Part shown: piece by piece, positions 42,659 through 51,254 of the stretch
Layout: each line of letters opens with the position of its first letter
Position numbering within the stretch: position 1 is the first letter of the stretch
Assembly (NCBI RefSeq): GCF_965219885.1
Contig: NZ_CBDCOT010000009.1
Span: forward strand, 1,178,001-1,242,000
Length of the DNA: 64,000 bases
From: Curvivirga sp965219885
Lineage (GTDB): Bacteria; Pseudomonadota; Alphaproteobacteria; UBA8366; Aestuariispiraceae
Reading direction: 5' to 3'
The notes under the pieces: generated by a model
Told to the model about the DNA's origin: nothing
The model's database searches: none
The model's input: the letters and a program-made list of their open reading frames with translations, nothing else
Made by a program: the position numbers and the translations under genes

Positions 42659-43435
42659 TCAGCTCAAGAAACGAGTTTCATCCGGTCGTAAAGTTAAAAT
42701 TTCTACCCCGGTTTCTGTAACCGCAACGGTATGTTCGAACTGGGCGGAAAGCTTTTTATCTGCTGTTCGAACTGTCCATCCATCATCTTCCGTAATCACG
42801 GTGCGACGCCCTTGGTTGATCATGGGTTCTACAGTAAACACCATACCTTTTTGTAACTTTAATCCTGTGCCGCGATGCCCAAAATTCAGGACATCCGGTT
42901 TTTCATGCATCTCACGACCGATGCCATGACCGCAATATTCACGAACAGCTGAATAACCATGCCGTTTTGCATGCCGACTAATTGCAAATCCAATATCCCC
43001 AAGATGTGCATTTGGTTTTACTTGTTTGATCCCTTGCCACATGGCTTCTTGAGCGATTTTGACCAACCGCCTCGCCGCTGGTTTTACATCACCGACCATA
43101 TAAGTTTTGCTGGAATCAGCGATATAGCCATTTTTTTCTAAAGTAATGTCCAGATTGATAATATCGCCATTTTTGATGATTTCTGTCGTACTTGGAATGC
43201 CATGGCAAACCACATTATTGATGGAACAATTCAGGACATATTTATATCCATATTGTCCTTTGCTGGCTGGACGTGCATCAAGATTGTCCGTGATAAATCG
43301 CTCAACAATATCGTTGATCTCCATAGTTGAGAGGCCTTCCAAAGATAATCCATCTAGCATCTCAAAGACGGATGCCAGTAGTTGCCCGGATATGCGCATT
43401 AAGGCGATTTCATCTTCGGTTTTAACCATCTTCAA
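42659..43435 (-). CDS. map: methionine aminopeptidase, type I
   Basis: A 258-residue enzyme removing the initiator methionine. Metal ligands are visible: Asp in INLDITLEKNGYIAD (two aspartates), His in YCGHGIGREMHEKP, Glu in FTVEPMIN, and Glu in SAQFEHTVAV. NNVVCHGIP supplies the substrate histidine. The start overlaps the ParD-like gene by 14 bp, so the two form one unit. It may be a second map copy, since the housekeeping gene is usually elsewhere; that cannot be seen here. Confidence 0.93.
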   Translation of the reverse strand: MKMVKTEDEIALMRISGQLLASVFEMLDGLSLEGLSTMEINDIVERFITDNLDARPASKGQYGYKYVLNCSINNVVCHGIPSTTEIIKNGDIINLDITLEKNGYIADSSKTYMVGDVKPAARRLVKIAQEAMWQGIKQVKPNAHLGDIGFAISRHAKRHGYSAVREYCGHGIGREMHEKPDVLNFGHRGTGLKLQKGMVFTVEPMINQGRRTVITEDDGWTVRTADKKLSAQFEHTVAVTETGVEILTLRPDETRFLS

Positions 43436-43637
43436 TAACTTTCAAATCAGGTCGATTTTGTTTTGAAGCTTCCAATTCCATCTTAACAATTTCGTTAAAC
43501 GATAAGGTTGGATTTGTCTCTGCAAGCATACCAATCTTCATCCAGAATTCGGCTTGGGTATTAATAGTCCTGCACATCACACCGCTCACGCGTCTGACTT
43601 CTTCATGAAGTTCATCATCAATTTTTACAATGCCCAT
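43422..43637 (-). CDS. ParD-like antitoxin-family protein
   Basis: A 71-residue protein of the ParD-like family: VKIDDELHEEVRRVSG and RTINTQAEFWMKIGMLAE resemble a ribbon-helix-helix DNA-binding fold, with NPTLSFNEIVKMEL after it. No ParE-type toxin is next to it; instead the downstream partner is methionine aminopeptidase, with a 14-bp overlap. I recall this pairing in other proteobacteria but not an explained function. Upstream (43640-43700) is AT-rich with the palindrome ATACGTAT at 43677, a possible self-regulatory site. Confidence 0.78.
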   Translation of the reverse strand: MGIVKIDDELHEEVRRVSGVMCRTINTQAEFWMKIGMLAETNPTLSFNEIVKMELEASKQNRPDLKVIEDG

Positions 43638-43820
43638 ATCTTATATCCATCTATATATGATTAATATATATACCATATACGTATTGTATGTTTTATTTGT
43701 CAAGAGCGTGAAGATATAAGCTGGCTGTATATATTGCTTTTCAATACCAAGAAACGGGTCGTTTGCTTGTAGGGAACATCCTAAAACCAAAAGAACGAAT
43801 TTGAATTTAGGAGATAAAAA

Positions 43821-44582
43821 ATGAACATTCTTGAAGGAAAAGTGGCCATTATAACTGGTGCCAGTGCGGGGATTGGTGAGGCGACGGCCAGATTGTTCGC
43901 ATCTGAGGGAGCAAAACTGGTGATTGGTGCAAGGCGTGAGGATAAGCTTAATGCCTTGGCTCGGGAAATTAAGAATGAAGGCGGTTCGGTCACTGTGCTG
44001 GCGGGGGATGTCACTTCTGAGGATTACAATAAAAAACTGGTTGAAATCGCCTTTGAGTCCTATGGAAAGTTAGACATCGCTTTTAACAATGCAGGCACAT
44101 TGGGGCAGCCATCTGCTATTGCAGATCTTAGCATGGAAAATTGGCAAAATATTATTCAAACCAATTTAACCAGCGGATTCCTTGCCGCGAAATATCAAAT
44201 ACCTGCCATGCAGGAAAATGGAGGATCCCTAATATTTACGTCTTCATTTGTGGGGTACACGGCAGGCATCCCTATGCAAAGCGCTTATGGAGCCAGTAAA
44301 GCTGGTATGATTGGCATGATGAAATGTCTTGCCGCTGAATATGGCGCACAAGGTATTCGTGTGAATGCATTGTTACCGGGTGGCACTGATACGGATATGG
44401 CTAAAGAATTTGGCACTGATCCAGCTGTGCAAGAATTTGTCAGAAACATCCATGCTTTAAAGAGGATCGCACAGCCAGAAGAAATAGCCCAATCGGCATT
44501 ATATTTAGCTTCGGATGCATCAACATTTGTCACAGGGTCCGCCATGCTTGTGGATGGCGGTGTTTCCATCAATAAGACATAA
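43821..44582 (+). CDS. SDR-family oxidoreductase
   Basis: A 253-residue classical short-chain dehydrogenase. The cofactor motif is TGASAGIGEATARLFASEG with GARRED after strand 2, which suggests NADP(H). NNAGTLG, the catalytic Ser in FTSSFVGYTAG and YGASKAG (Tyr and Lys) are intact, and PGGTDTDMAKEF follows. Substrate unknown. A GGAGATAAAAA ribosome site precedes the ATG. The 2OG oxygenase gene starts 5 bp after its stop, so they share a transcript. Confidence 0.92.
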   Translation: MNILEGKVAIITGASAGIGEATARLFASEGAKLVIGARREDKLNALAREIKNEGGSVTVLAGDVTSEDYNKKLVEIAFESYGKLDIAFNNAGTLGQPSAIADLSMENWQNIIQTNLTSGFLAAKYQIPAMQENGGSLIFTSSFVGYTAGIPMQSAYGASKAGMIGMMKCLAAEYGAQGIRVNALLPGGTDTDMAKEFGTDPAVQEFVRNIHALKRIAQPEEIAQSALYLASDASTFVTGSAMLVDGGVSINKT

Positions 44583-44587
44583 AATAG

Positions 44588-45304
44588 ATGATGGTTGATA
44601 TGAAAAATAAGATTTTGTCACTTGATTGGCAGAAAATAGGGCAGAGCTTACATGAAGTAGGCTTTGCTCATCTCCCAGCATTGTTAACTGAAACGCAATG
44701 TCAGGAATTACGTGATCAGTTCCACTGTGAGGTTGGTTATCGAAAAACAGTGGAAATGGCACGTTATCGTTTTGGACGAGGATGTTATAAATATTGGGAT
44801 TATCCTTTGCCCGGTTTGGTGGAAAATTTAAGGAAAGAACTTTATCCTCATCTTGTTCCAGTTGCGAATGACTGGATGGAAAAGCTGGGATTGGAACAAA
44901 GATATCCCAATGAACTCTGTGACTTTATAGAAACATGTTATCACGCAGGACAGAACAAGCCGACGCCTCTTATTCTCGAATATGCAAAAGGTGGCTATAA
45001 TACCTTGCATCAGGATTTATATGGTGAGGTGTATTTTCCGATACAGGTCGCTTGTTTTCTAAGTCAGCCAGAGAGGGATTATTGCGGCGGAGAATTTGTT
45101 CTGACAGAACAGATCCCAAGGGCGCAGTCAAAGGTTACTGTTTTAAAACCAAATCTTGGGGATTTGATTATCTTTGCGACAAACTTTAAACCCATGAAAG
45201 GGATACGCGGATATTATCAGGCAAAGATGCGACACGGGGTAAGTCAGGTGCATGAGGGGCATCGGTATGCTATGGGCATAATATTTCATGACGCACTTAA
45301 ATAG
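44588..45304 (+). CDS. 2OG-Fe(II) oxygenase (Oxygenase-NA-like)
   Basis: A 238-residue iron/2-oxoglutarate dioxygenase. NTLHQDLYGEVYFP provides the His-x-Asp iron pair and MRHGVSQVHEGHRYAMGI the distal His and the 2-oxoglutarate arginine. CGGEFVLTEQIPRAQSK is the strand segment typical of Oxygenase-NA (prolyl-hydroxylase-like) proteins. The substrate is unknown. In-frame ATGs at 44588, 44591 and 44600 compete as starts. It is sandwiched between an SDR (5 bp) and AlkB (31 bp). Confidence 0.8.
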   Translation: MMVDMKNKILSLDWQKIGQSLHEVGFAHLPALLTETQCQELRDQFHCEVGYRKTVEMARYRFGRGCYKYWDYPLPGLVENLRKELYPHLVPVANDWMEKLGLEQRYPNELCDFIETCYHAGQNKPTPLILEYAKGGYNTLHQDLYGEVYFPIQVACFLSQPERDYCGGEFVLTEQIPRAQSKVTVLKPNLGDLIIFATNFKPMKGIRGYYQAKMRHGVSQVHEGHRYAMGIIFHDALK

Positions 45305-45335
45305 AAATAGTTCTTGATAAAGAAATAGAGCAACA

Positions 45336-45947
45336 ATGGATTTATTTGAGCAAATTGAAGGGCAACCACGTAATCTTTTACCACATGATGGTGTGGTGAA
45401 TTATTACGGGGCAATTATGTCGCCCGGGTTGGCGGATATCTATTATCAAAACCTGTTGAATACTATCGCCTGGAAGCATGACCAGGCGGTGATTTTTGGA
45501 AAGACGGTTACCACAAAACGTAAAGTGGCGTGGTATGCGGACCACCCCTATTCTTATACCTACTCAAAAGTAACGAAGCATGCCCTGCCATGGACTGCCG
45601 CATTATTAGAATTACGTGAACTCATTCAAGAAAAGAGTGGTGAAGAATATAATTCCTGCCTGTTGAATTTATATCATGATGGCAATGAAGGTATGGCTTG
45701 GCATAGTGATGCTGAAAAGGATTTAAAACGTGATGGCGCGATTGCGTCTGTGAGTTTTGGTGCTGAACGAAAATTTTCGTTGAAGCATAAAACCAGTGAT
45801 GAAAATGTTTCGCAAATTTTACAGCATGGCAGTTTGTTGGTGATGAAGGGAACAACACAAACAAACTGGTTACATTCCATCCCTAAGACGAAAACTGTTT
45901 ATAGCCCAAGAGTGAATTTAACTTTCCGCTATATCGTGGATCAATAG
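45336..45947 (+). CDS. alkB: AlkB-family 2OG-Fe(II) dioxygenase, DNA alkylation repair
   Basis: A 203-residue AlkB/ALKBH2-type dioxygenase that removes methyl groups from 1-methyladenine and 3-methylcytosine. Iron ligands are in GMAWHSDAEKDL (His and Asp) and NWLHSIPKTK (His). The C-terminal SPRVNLTFRYI has the two arginines for 2-oxoglutarate and substrate. FGAERKFSLKHK is the family strand. It is the last gene of the SDR-oxygenase-AlkB operon and ends 6 bp from the convergent HxlR-like gene. No ada gene is adjacent. Confidence 0.92.
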   Translation: MDLFEQIEGQPRNLLPHDGVVNYYGAIMSPGLADIYYQNLLNTIAWKHDQAVIFGKTVTTKRKVAWYADHPYSYTYSKVTKHALPWTAALLELRELIQEKSGEEYNSCLLNLYHDGNEGMAWHSDAEKDLKRDGAIASVSFGAERKFSLKHKTSDENVSQILQHGSLLVMKGTTQTNWLHSIPKTKTVYSPRVNLTFRYIVDQ

Positions 45948-45953
45948 CTACAT

Positions 45954-46496
45954 TCACATTGATAATTCAAGATTGATTGCCTGATTGATCGCCTTGCCAG
46001 TATTGATCGCTTGATAAATAGGACGAGGGGATCTTTCGGTTACATCAATTTCCCGTTTGATCCAGTGATGATCTTCCAGAAGGTATAAGGATTGTGATAA
46101 AGCGCGGTCTGTAATCCCCACTAATCCTGTTTTGATTGAAGAAAATCGTTGTGGCGTTTCCGTGACTGCGAGAACGGGAACGGCCCAGCTGCGGCGAATG
46201 ACATCAAAGGCCTCGTCATTTGGAACTATATCTATAATCCGGTGTGCCATAGAAGCAGCAATTTCACCAGCTAGAGTGAGTTTGAATTCTGGTCGTAAGG
46301 GATGCCCATGACCGGGATTACGCTCCAATAAACCTAGTTCCGCAAGATGATTTAAGCTTGCGGTAAAAGAAGATCGACTGGCCCCGCAGGCTGCCAATAA
46401 AGGTGCCTGACGCCCAGGAGTGCCTGTATGTAAAAGCGCCAGAATCTTTAACGACCAGGCTTTGGAAGTGATGTTGACAAGAAAAGAAATGTTCAT
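45954..46496 (-). CDS. HxlR-like tandem winged-helix regulator
   Basis: A 180-residue protein with two HxlR-like winged-helix units. The first (10-85) has KAWSLKILALLHTG and SFTASLNHLAELGLLERNPG; the second (105-170) has WAVPVLAVTE and ITDRALSQSLYLLEDHHWIKRE. HxlR proteins respond to aldehydes or other electrophiles. It diverges from a VOC-family gene 40 bp away, and a 16-bp palindrome immediately upstream of its own start suits self-control and control of the VOC gene. Confidence 0.8.
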   Translation of the reverse strand: MNISFLVNITSKAWSLKILALLHTGTPGRQAPLLAACGASRSSFTASLNHLAELGLLERNPGHGHPLRPEFKLTLAGEIAASMAHRIIDIVPNDEAFDVIRRSWAVPVLAVTETPQRFSSIKTGLVGITDRALSQSLYLLEDHHWIKREIDVTERSPRPIYQAINTGKAINQAINLELSM

Positions 46497-46512
46497 ATAG
46501 TATATTTACTAT
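46497..46512. promoter_or_regulatory. candidate HxlR operator
   Basis: ATAGTA-TATT-TACTAT is a perfect 6-bp-arm inverted repeat, with another TAGTA half 8 bp on. It lies just upstream of the HxlR-like start and 24 bp before the VOC gene start. Confidence 0.5.
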
Positions 46513-46536
46513 ATTTTTAGTACATAGGAAAGCATT

Positions 46537-46908
46537 ATGTCAGTAGCACGCTTAAATAATACAATTACTTTGGCTCTTTCAGTTCGTGATCGACATGCAA
46601 GTGCAAAGTGGTATGAAGAAAATCTTGGTTTTCAGGTTTTGTATCATATGGATGATGCAGGTTGGAGTGAGATGACAACCAATACAGAAGGTGTGACGCT
46701 GGGTTTGGGGGAACAAGCTGAACCTAATCCGGGAAATACCGTACCTGTATTTGGGGTGGACGAAATAGAAGTCGCCCGTAACGCGTTAGAAGGTGTAGGC
46801 GTTAAGTTTGATGGTGAAACCATCACCATTGAAGGTATGGTAAGTACCGCCACATTTTATGATCCAGATGGAAACGCATTGATGCTGGCGCAGGATTTGA
46901 CTGTTTAG
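46537..46908 (+). CDS. VOC (glyoxalase/bleomycin-resistance) family protein
   Basis: A 123-residue single-unit VOC protein. LNNTITLALSVRDRHASAKWYEENLGF is the first beta-alpha-beta unit, with DRHASAKWYEENLGF the typical helix, and STATFYDPDGNALMLAQD is the final strand with a possible metal Glu lost to Met. It may detoxify an electrophile or bind a ligand. It is divergent from the HxlR-like regulator and overlaps the convergent AraC gene by 4 bp at its 3' end. The substrate is not inferable. Confidence 0.85.
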   Translation: MSVARLNNTITLALSVRDRHASAKWYEENLGFQVLYHMDDAGWSEMTTNTEGVTLGLGEQAEPNPGNTVPVFGVDEIEVARNALEGVGVKFDGETITIEGMVSTATFYDPDGNALMLAQDLTV

Positions 46909-47777
46909 GTAAATCTTTTCCGCCATGTAGACGGTGGGCAACCATAAAATCTACGAAAAGCAGCGGAAAATTTGGCCGGGTTCATATATCCAACCGCATT
47001 TGCGATGCTCAATATGGTTTGGTCGGTTGTTAGCAATTCCTTGGCATGTTCCATACGTCTATAGGTTAAATATTCGTATGGGGCATATCCTGTTGCATCT
47101 TTGAAAGCGCGGGTCAGGCCACGTGTTTCTCGTCCCAAAAGGTCGGCAATTTCGTCAACCCGAAGATCGCTATCCAATCTGCTTTCAATAAGATCAAAAG
47201 CTTGCTTTAACTGAGGTGTCGATAAGGGTCGGACGGGCCTTGAATTGACAGATTTTGAATTCAGTGATGTTAGCCGTCGTAAGATGAGATCTAGGCCATG
47301 TTCAAAGAACATGGATGAAAGACCATGAACTTGCGCATCGCGCCATAAGGCTGTGAGTACAGAACTGCATAAAGGATCATTATGAAGTTGGGTTATTGCA
47401 GGTTGAAGCGCTGCAATGCCACCAAGGTCTGACAATATTGAATTAGCTCTCTCCTGGCTGATGGCAATACCCAACATATGTGCTTTTGGTGTTGAACCTA
47501 TCGATTGGGAGTTCGGTAGGGCAATTGCTAATGTTCCGGCTTCCATAACGCCTTCGACGCTTCCCCAGCTTCCGCTCTTATATAATTTCCCCGCTTTACG
47601 AAGCGCCATTGATAGCATTACGTATGGCGAAGAATTGAACTCGTTTTCTGCGGCATCTAGTTCTGAAACAGCAAGTAAAACTTCGCCGTTTCGATCGGAG
47701 AACATTTCGGAGGGTTCCAACTCGCGATCTACAACCCTTTGTTTAAAGCCTTTTTTTTCTTCCACCCAGTCTGTCAA
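46905..47777 (-). CDS. AraC-family transcriptional regulator
   Basis: A 290-residue regulator. The N-terminal 190 residues are a ligand or regulatory domain I do not recognise. The C-terminal 95 residues carry the two AraC helix-turn-helix units: LRVDEIADLLGRETRGLTRAFKDATG and ILSIANAVGYMNPAKFSAAFRRFYG, ending PSTWRKRF. It diverges from a TonB-dependent receptor gene 134 bp away, as PchR-type siderophore regulators do, and so probably activates it with its cognate siderophore (inference). Confidence 0.88.
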   Translation of the reverse strand: MTDWVEEKKGFKQRVVDRELEPSEMFSDRNGEVLLAVSELDAAENEFNSSPYVMLSMALRKAGKLYKSGSWGSVEGVMEAGTLAIALPNSQSIGSTPKAHMLGIAISQERANSILSDLGGIAALQPAITQLHNDPLCSSVLTALWRDAQVHGLSSMFFEHGLDLILRRLTSLNSKSVNSRPVRPLSTPQLKQAFDLIESRLDSDLRVDEIADLLGRETRGLTRAFKDATGYAPYEYLTYRRMEHAKELLTTDQTILSIANAVGYMNPAKFSAAFRRFYGCPPSTWRKRFT

Positions 47778-47868
47778 AATTTTTTACCTTAGTGTTTTTT
47801 TCGTCGTTTTCGGATTGATTTGTGCTTGCATGGAGTAGACCTCTTAGCGTTATTTTTAGTAGCTCTAG

Positions 47869-47891
47869 TTGCGAATGATTGTCAACCGCAA
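47869..47891. promoter_or_regulatory. possible Fur-type box before TonB receptor
   Basis: TTGCG and CGCAA enclose AATGATTGTCAAC; the segment GCGAATGATTGTCAA resembles Fur boxes of the form GCRAATGATTCTCA. It is 20-42 bp upstream of the receptor ATG. The match is partial. Confidence 0.4.
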
Positions 47892-47911
47892 ATGAAAAAT
47901 GAGAGTTATCA

Positions 47912-49966
47912 ATGTTAAGAGGCAGACTAAAAGGCACCGCATCAATAGCGTTGTTTTTAATTTCAAGTCACACAGTTGCATTTGGGCAAGACGAAGAGGC
48001 CGTTTTATTGGATCCCGTTATCGTGAGCGGAGGATTTATTGAAAAATCGTGGCTTGAATCTGGTGTAAGTGCTGAAGTTATAAGCGAAGAAGATATCGAA
48101 AACCGACCTTCTCAAGATACAGTGAAGGATATCTTGAGCTATACAACCAATGTAACCTTGCCTGCAGGAACAGGTAAGAGTGCGACGATACGCGGCATAG
48201 ATGGAACTGGGCCTGCGGAAAATGCGAATGCATTCTTTGCCGGAAGTCGTTCACGATTAGGATTAAGCATTGATGGGCGTCCTGCAAATTACAATGAGAT
48301 CGTATTTGGTAACAGTGCTTTATGGGATGTGGAGCGTGTTGAATTACTGCGTGGACCGCAAAGCACAATAACAGGACGTAATGCAATTGCAGGCACAGTG
48401 ACTGTTAAAACCAATGATCCCGTTTTTGAACAGGAGGCAGCTGCGCAAACCTCTTTTGGAAATTATGACAATAAACAATTGTCGGGCATGGTGAATGACG
48501 TATTGGTTGAAGATGTTGTGGCGGGGCGTTTAGCATTTGATATTCGAAGTGGCCGATCATCGGTTAATTATCAATCTTTTGAAGGTGTTGATAATCCTGG
48601 TGATATTGAATCCGCAAATGTTAGAGGAAAATTGTTAATTGAAGGCGACAACTCAACAATTCGCTTAACGGCCACGCATAACAGCTATGTCACACCCAAT
48701 GGGGAAATTATCGTACGTCCTTTTGAACAGCGAAATTCAAATTTCCCTGAACAGCCTGTTCATGAAACATGGACAAATAGCCTGAATACAGAGATTGAGG
48801 TTGAGCTATCCGATGAATGGATTGCGGAGTTAGATGCGTCTGCAACCGATTTTTCTTTCAGACGAAAAACTGCGCCGAATGGTTCAAAAGCGGGTATCAA
48901 CTCGACCGAATTTTCTTTTGATCCGCGACTTCGTTGGTATGGTGACAATGATGTTGAAGCACTTCTAGGCGCGCATATTTATCAATCTCGGCAAAAGGAA
49001 ACAATCTTCCTTGTTTCTGATTTAGCTTTTAAAGATGACGTAAATACATATGCAGCATATGGCGAAGTTGTTCTACCTGCATATGATAAAGTTAACTTAA
49101 CGTTAGGTTCCCGATATGAAATAGAAGAGCATCGTCGTACGGGCGGGGATGCTACTGGTGCTGTAGCTTCTATCGACTTGGACCAAAGTTTTAAAACATT
49201 TCTGCCGCGGGCTGATTTGAACTGGCAACCAAATGATAAACAAAGTTTGGGGTTCCTGGTGTCCAGAGGATATAACTCAGGTGGCGGTGGAATCTCTTTT
49301 GGTTTCCCAAGCCCATTTCCTGTTATCAATTATACTTATGAAAAAGAAACGGCTTGGAATTATGAGCTTTACGGCAGACATAAGTTAATGGATGACAAGT
49401 TAAGGCTATCGCATAACCTGTTTTATTCTAATTATAGTGATATGCAGCTTCCATTTGACCTTACCCCCGATAATACAGCGGATGAGTTATTTGTGATCCG
49501 CAACGCAGATAAAGTTACCGTATATGGTATTGAATTTGGGGCAAATTATGATGTCAGAGACGATATCGAGTTATTTGGTAATGTAGGGCTTTTGAAGACG
49601 GAGGTGACGTCTTATCCGAATTCCGGTGTTGAAGGCAATGAATTATTTAGTGCGCCAAATTTTACGGCGAATGCCGGGGTTAATTGGATGTATGAAGGTA
49701 TTCTGACCAGCTTCACCACGCGATATACAGATGGGTATTTCTCTGATATTAACAACCGCCCAAGAGGTAAAACAGACGGCTATTTTGTTGCAGATGCCAA
49801 AATCAGTTATGATCTTGGAAATTTTAAATTCTTTGGCGAAGTTAATAACATATTCGACACGGATGAAGCTGTTGCGAAATATCCAAATGCGACCTCCTCT
49901 GCCAGTGATACTGCGGTGCTAGAACAACCACGAAGCTATAAAGTTGGCTTAAAGGTAGCTTTTTAG
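47912..49966 (+). CDS. TonB-dependent outer-membrane receptor, siderophore type
   Basis: A 684-residue receptor. After a signal peptide (SIALFLISSHTVAFG) comes a TonB-box-like LLDPVIVSGG. The plug follows: ENRPSQDTVKDILSYTTNV, KSATIRGIDGTGP, DVERVELLRGPQSTITGRNAIAGTV. The 22-strand barrel ends in the outer-membrane signature PRSYKVGLKVAF with a terminal Phe. It imports an iron chelate or a similar ligand, powered by TonB. An AraC regulator and a possible Fur box upstream point to a siderophore. A small gene follows one base after the stop. Confidence 0.92.
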   Translation: MLRGRLKGTASIALFLISSHTVAFGQDEEAVLLDPVIVSGGFIEKSWLESGVSAEVISEEDIENRPSQDTVKDILSYTTNVTLPAGTGKSATIRGIDGTGPAENANAFFAGSRSRLGLSIDGRPANYNEIVFGNSALWDVERVELLRGPQSTITGRNAIAGTVTVKTNDPVFEQEAAAQTSFGNYDNKQLSGMVNDVLVEDVVAGRLAFDIRSGRSSVNYQSFEGVDNPGDIESANVRGKLLIEGDNSTIRLTATHNSYVTPNGEIIVRPFEQRNSNFPEQPVHETWTNSLNTEIEVELSDEWIAELDASATDFSFRRKTAPNGSKAGINSTEFSFDPRLRWYGDNDVEALLGAHIYQSRQKETIFLVSDLAFKDDVNTYAAYGEVVLPAYDKVNLTLGSRYEIEEHRRTGGDATGAVASIDLDQSFKTFLPRADLNWQPNDKQSLGFLVSRGYNSGGGGISFGFPSPFPVINYTYEKETAWNYELYGRHKLMDDKLRLSHNLFYSNYSDMQLPFDLTPDNTADELFVIRNADKVTVYGIEFGANYDVRDDIELFGNVGLLKTEVTSYPNSGVEGNELFSAPNFTANAGVNWMYEGILTSFTTRYTDGYFSDINNRPRGKTDGYFVADAKISYDLGNFKFFGEVNNIFDTDEAVAKYPNATSSASDTAVLEQPRSYKVGLKVAF

Positions 49967-49967
49967 G

Positions 49968-50408
49968 ATGAGCAGGATACTTGGCATAGATGAGTTGTGG
50001 CCGACTTGTATTGTGATTGTCGAAGGTAAGCAATCTTTGGAGCAACATATCCAAATGATCAAGATATGGGATGATTGGCTAGGAAAGAAGGAAGCTTTTC
50101 ATATTTTGAGGTATTATCATGATGCACATTCCTTGGAGCAAACACCCGGTGTAGCCAAAGCAACAAAGAGCTGGTTAAGGGCAGGTGCACAAGACAAAAT
50201 CAAAGAGTATATTTCTTCTATGCAAATTGTTGTGCCATTGGAAAGTTATGACAATGTAAAACAGCTGAGTGTTGAAAGAGTGTTTAGTGTCTCTGGTGGT
50301 ATTTATGCATCTCTAGATGAGGCAATAAAAATGATATATACCCATGATCCGTCTCCATCGCACTTACCCGAAGATGTTTTGAGCCTTATTGCATCAGAGT
50401 TTACTTGA
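49968..50408 (+). CDS. unrecognised protein coupled to TonB receptor
   Basis: A 146-residue soluble protein with no signal peptide or membrane helix. It starts one base after the receptor stop, so it is translated with it. I do not recognise a family; the alternating hydrophobic strands (CIVIVEGK, MQIVVPLE, ERVFSVSGG) and amphipathic helices suggest an alpha/beta fold, possibly like SpoIIAA/STAS proteins, at low certainty. The link to siderophore uptake is only positional. Confidence 0.6.
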   Translation: MSRILGIDELWPTCIVIVEGKQSLEQHIQMIKIWDDWLGKKEAFHILRYYHDAHSLEQTPGVAKATKSWLRAGAQDKIKEYISSMQIVVPLESYDNVKQLSVERVFSVSGGIYASLDEAIKMIYTHDPSPSHLPEDVLSLIASEFT

Positions 50409-50426
50409 AGCTACCCATAGGATGAT

Positions 50427-51254
50427 TTATCCATTTGCTTCACAGGGCATGTTAATCCATTGGTTAATAAACATGTCCTGAGTTGCTTTTATAAAGCCCT
50501 CTTGATCAAGATTCTTCATAATGGCGCGCATTGTTTGAACCAGTTCTGGTGAGGTCTTGTTACTAGCTACGACCCAAAGAGGTTTAGATAGCTCTTTGAT
50601 AGGGAAATATGGGTCGAGTTGTTCACCATCATATCCGATCGCACAGGCATTTGTTTTGGCCACAAATGAGGTTAGGGGGATAGCATCGAACCTGTTGCCA
50701 AATAACATCGGTATTCCGTTGCTATAATGACTGTATTCCACAAAATCTTTCTCTATAACTAACCCTGTTTCCTGATAAAGATCTGTGATGCTACTGCCGA
50801 TAGGTGCTGATAGCATAATGTTTTTCGATTTCACTTCTTTTAAGCTTGAAATCGCAGGTAAGTGGTTTTCCTTTAATTTATATAAATAAATCTCATATGG
50901 TGAAATTTCACTAATCCATTGATATTCCTTTTCCCGACTTTCAGTGCGTGAGATGGAGAAGAAAATAGTATTTTCTTCTAGCGTTGCAGCGCGCATCGCC
51001 CGTTTCCATGGAAGAAGATCAATAGAAAACCCCTGAATGATGTTTTTTGTATTCATACGGGTTAGTAATTCACGGATGATTGTGATTGCATATCCGTCTA
51101 ACTTACCGTCCTTTTCCATCTGTAATGGAGCAAATTTAGCTGAAACTGCATGTATTTCAGCCGCCCCTGCTGATGAGAGAATAGTGGAGTAGGAAAAAAG
51201 AAGGGCCAGGGATAATTTACAAAGACACGTTTTAAACGCGCGAAGTCGCAACAC
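50427..51254 (-). CDS. periplasmic solute-binding protein, orphan
   Basis: A 275-residue exported protein with signal peptide (LCKLSLALLFSYSTILSSAGA, cleaved before AEIHAV). KFAPLQMEKDGKLDGYAITIIRELL is the first lobe of a type-3 periplasmic binding protein, and DLLPWKRAMRAATLEENTIFFSISRT is the orphan-family pattern also seen in the gene at 10952. Conserved FYPWKR/LLPWKR segments suggest a shared ligand class. No ABC partner adjoins it. The 251-bp gap upstream is AT-rich and presumably holds its promoter. Confidence 0.7.
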   Translation of the reverse strand: MLRLRAFKTCLCKLSLALLFSYSTILSSAGAAEIHAVSAKFAPLQMEKDGKLDGYAITIIRELLTRMNTKNIIQGFSIDLLPWKRAMRAATLEENTIFFSISRTESREKEYQWISEISPYEIYLYKLKENHLPAISSLKEVKSKNIMLSAPIGSSITDLYQETGLVIEKDFVEYSHYSNGIPMLFGNRFDAIPLTSFVAKTNACAIGYDGEQLDPYFPIKELSKPLWVVASNKTSPELVQTMRAIMKNLDQEGFIKATQDMFINQWINMPCEANG

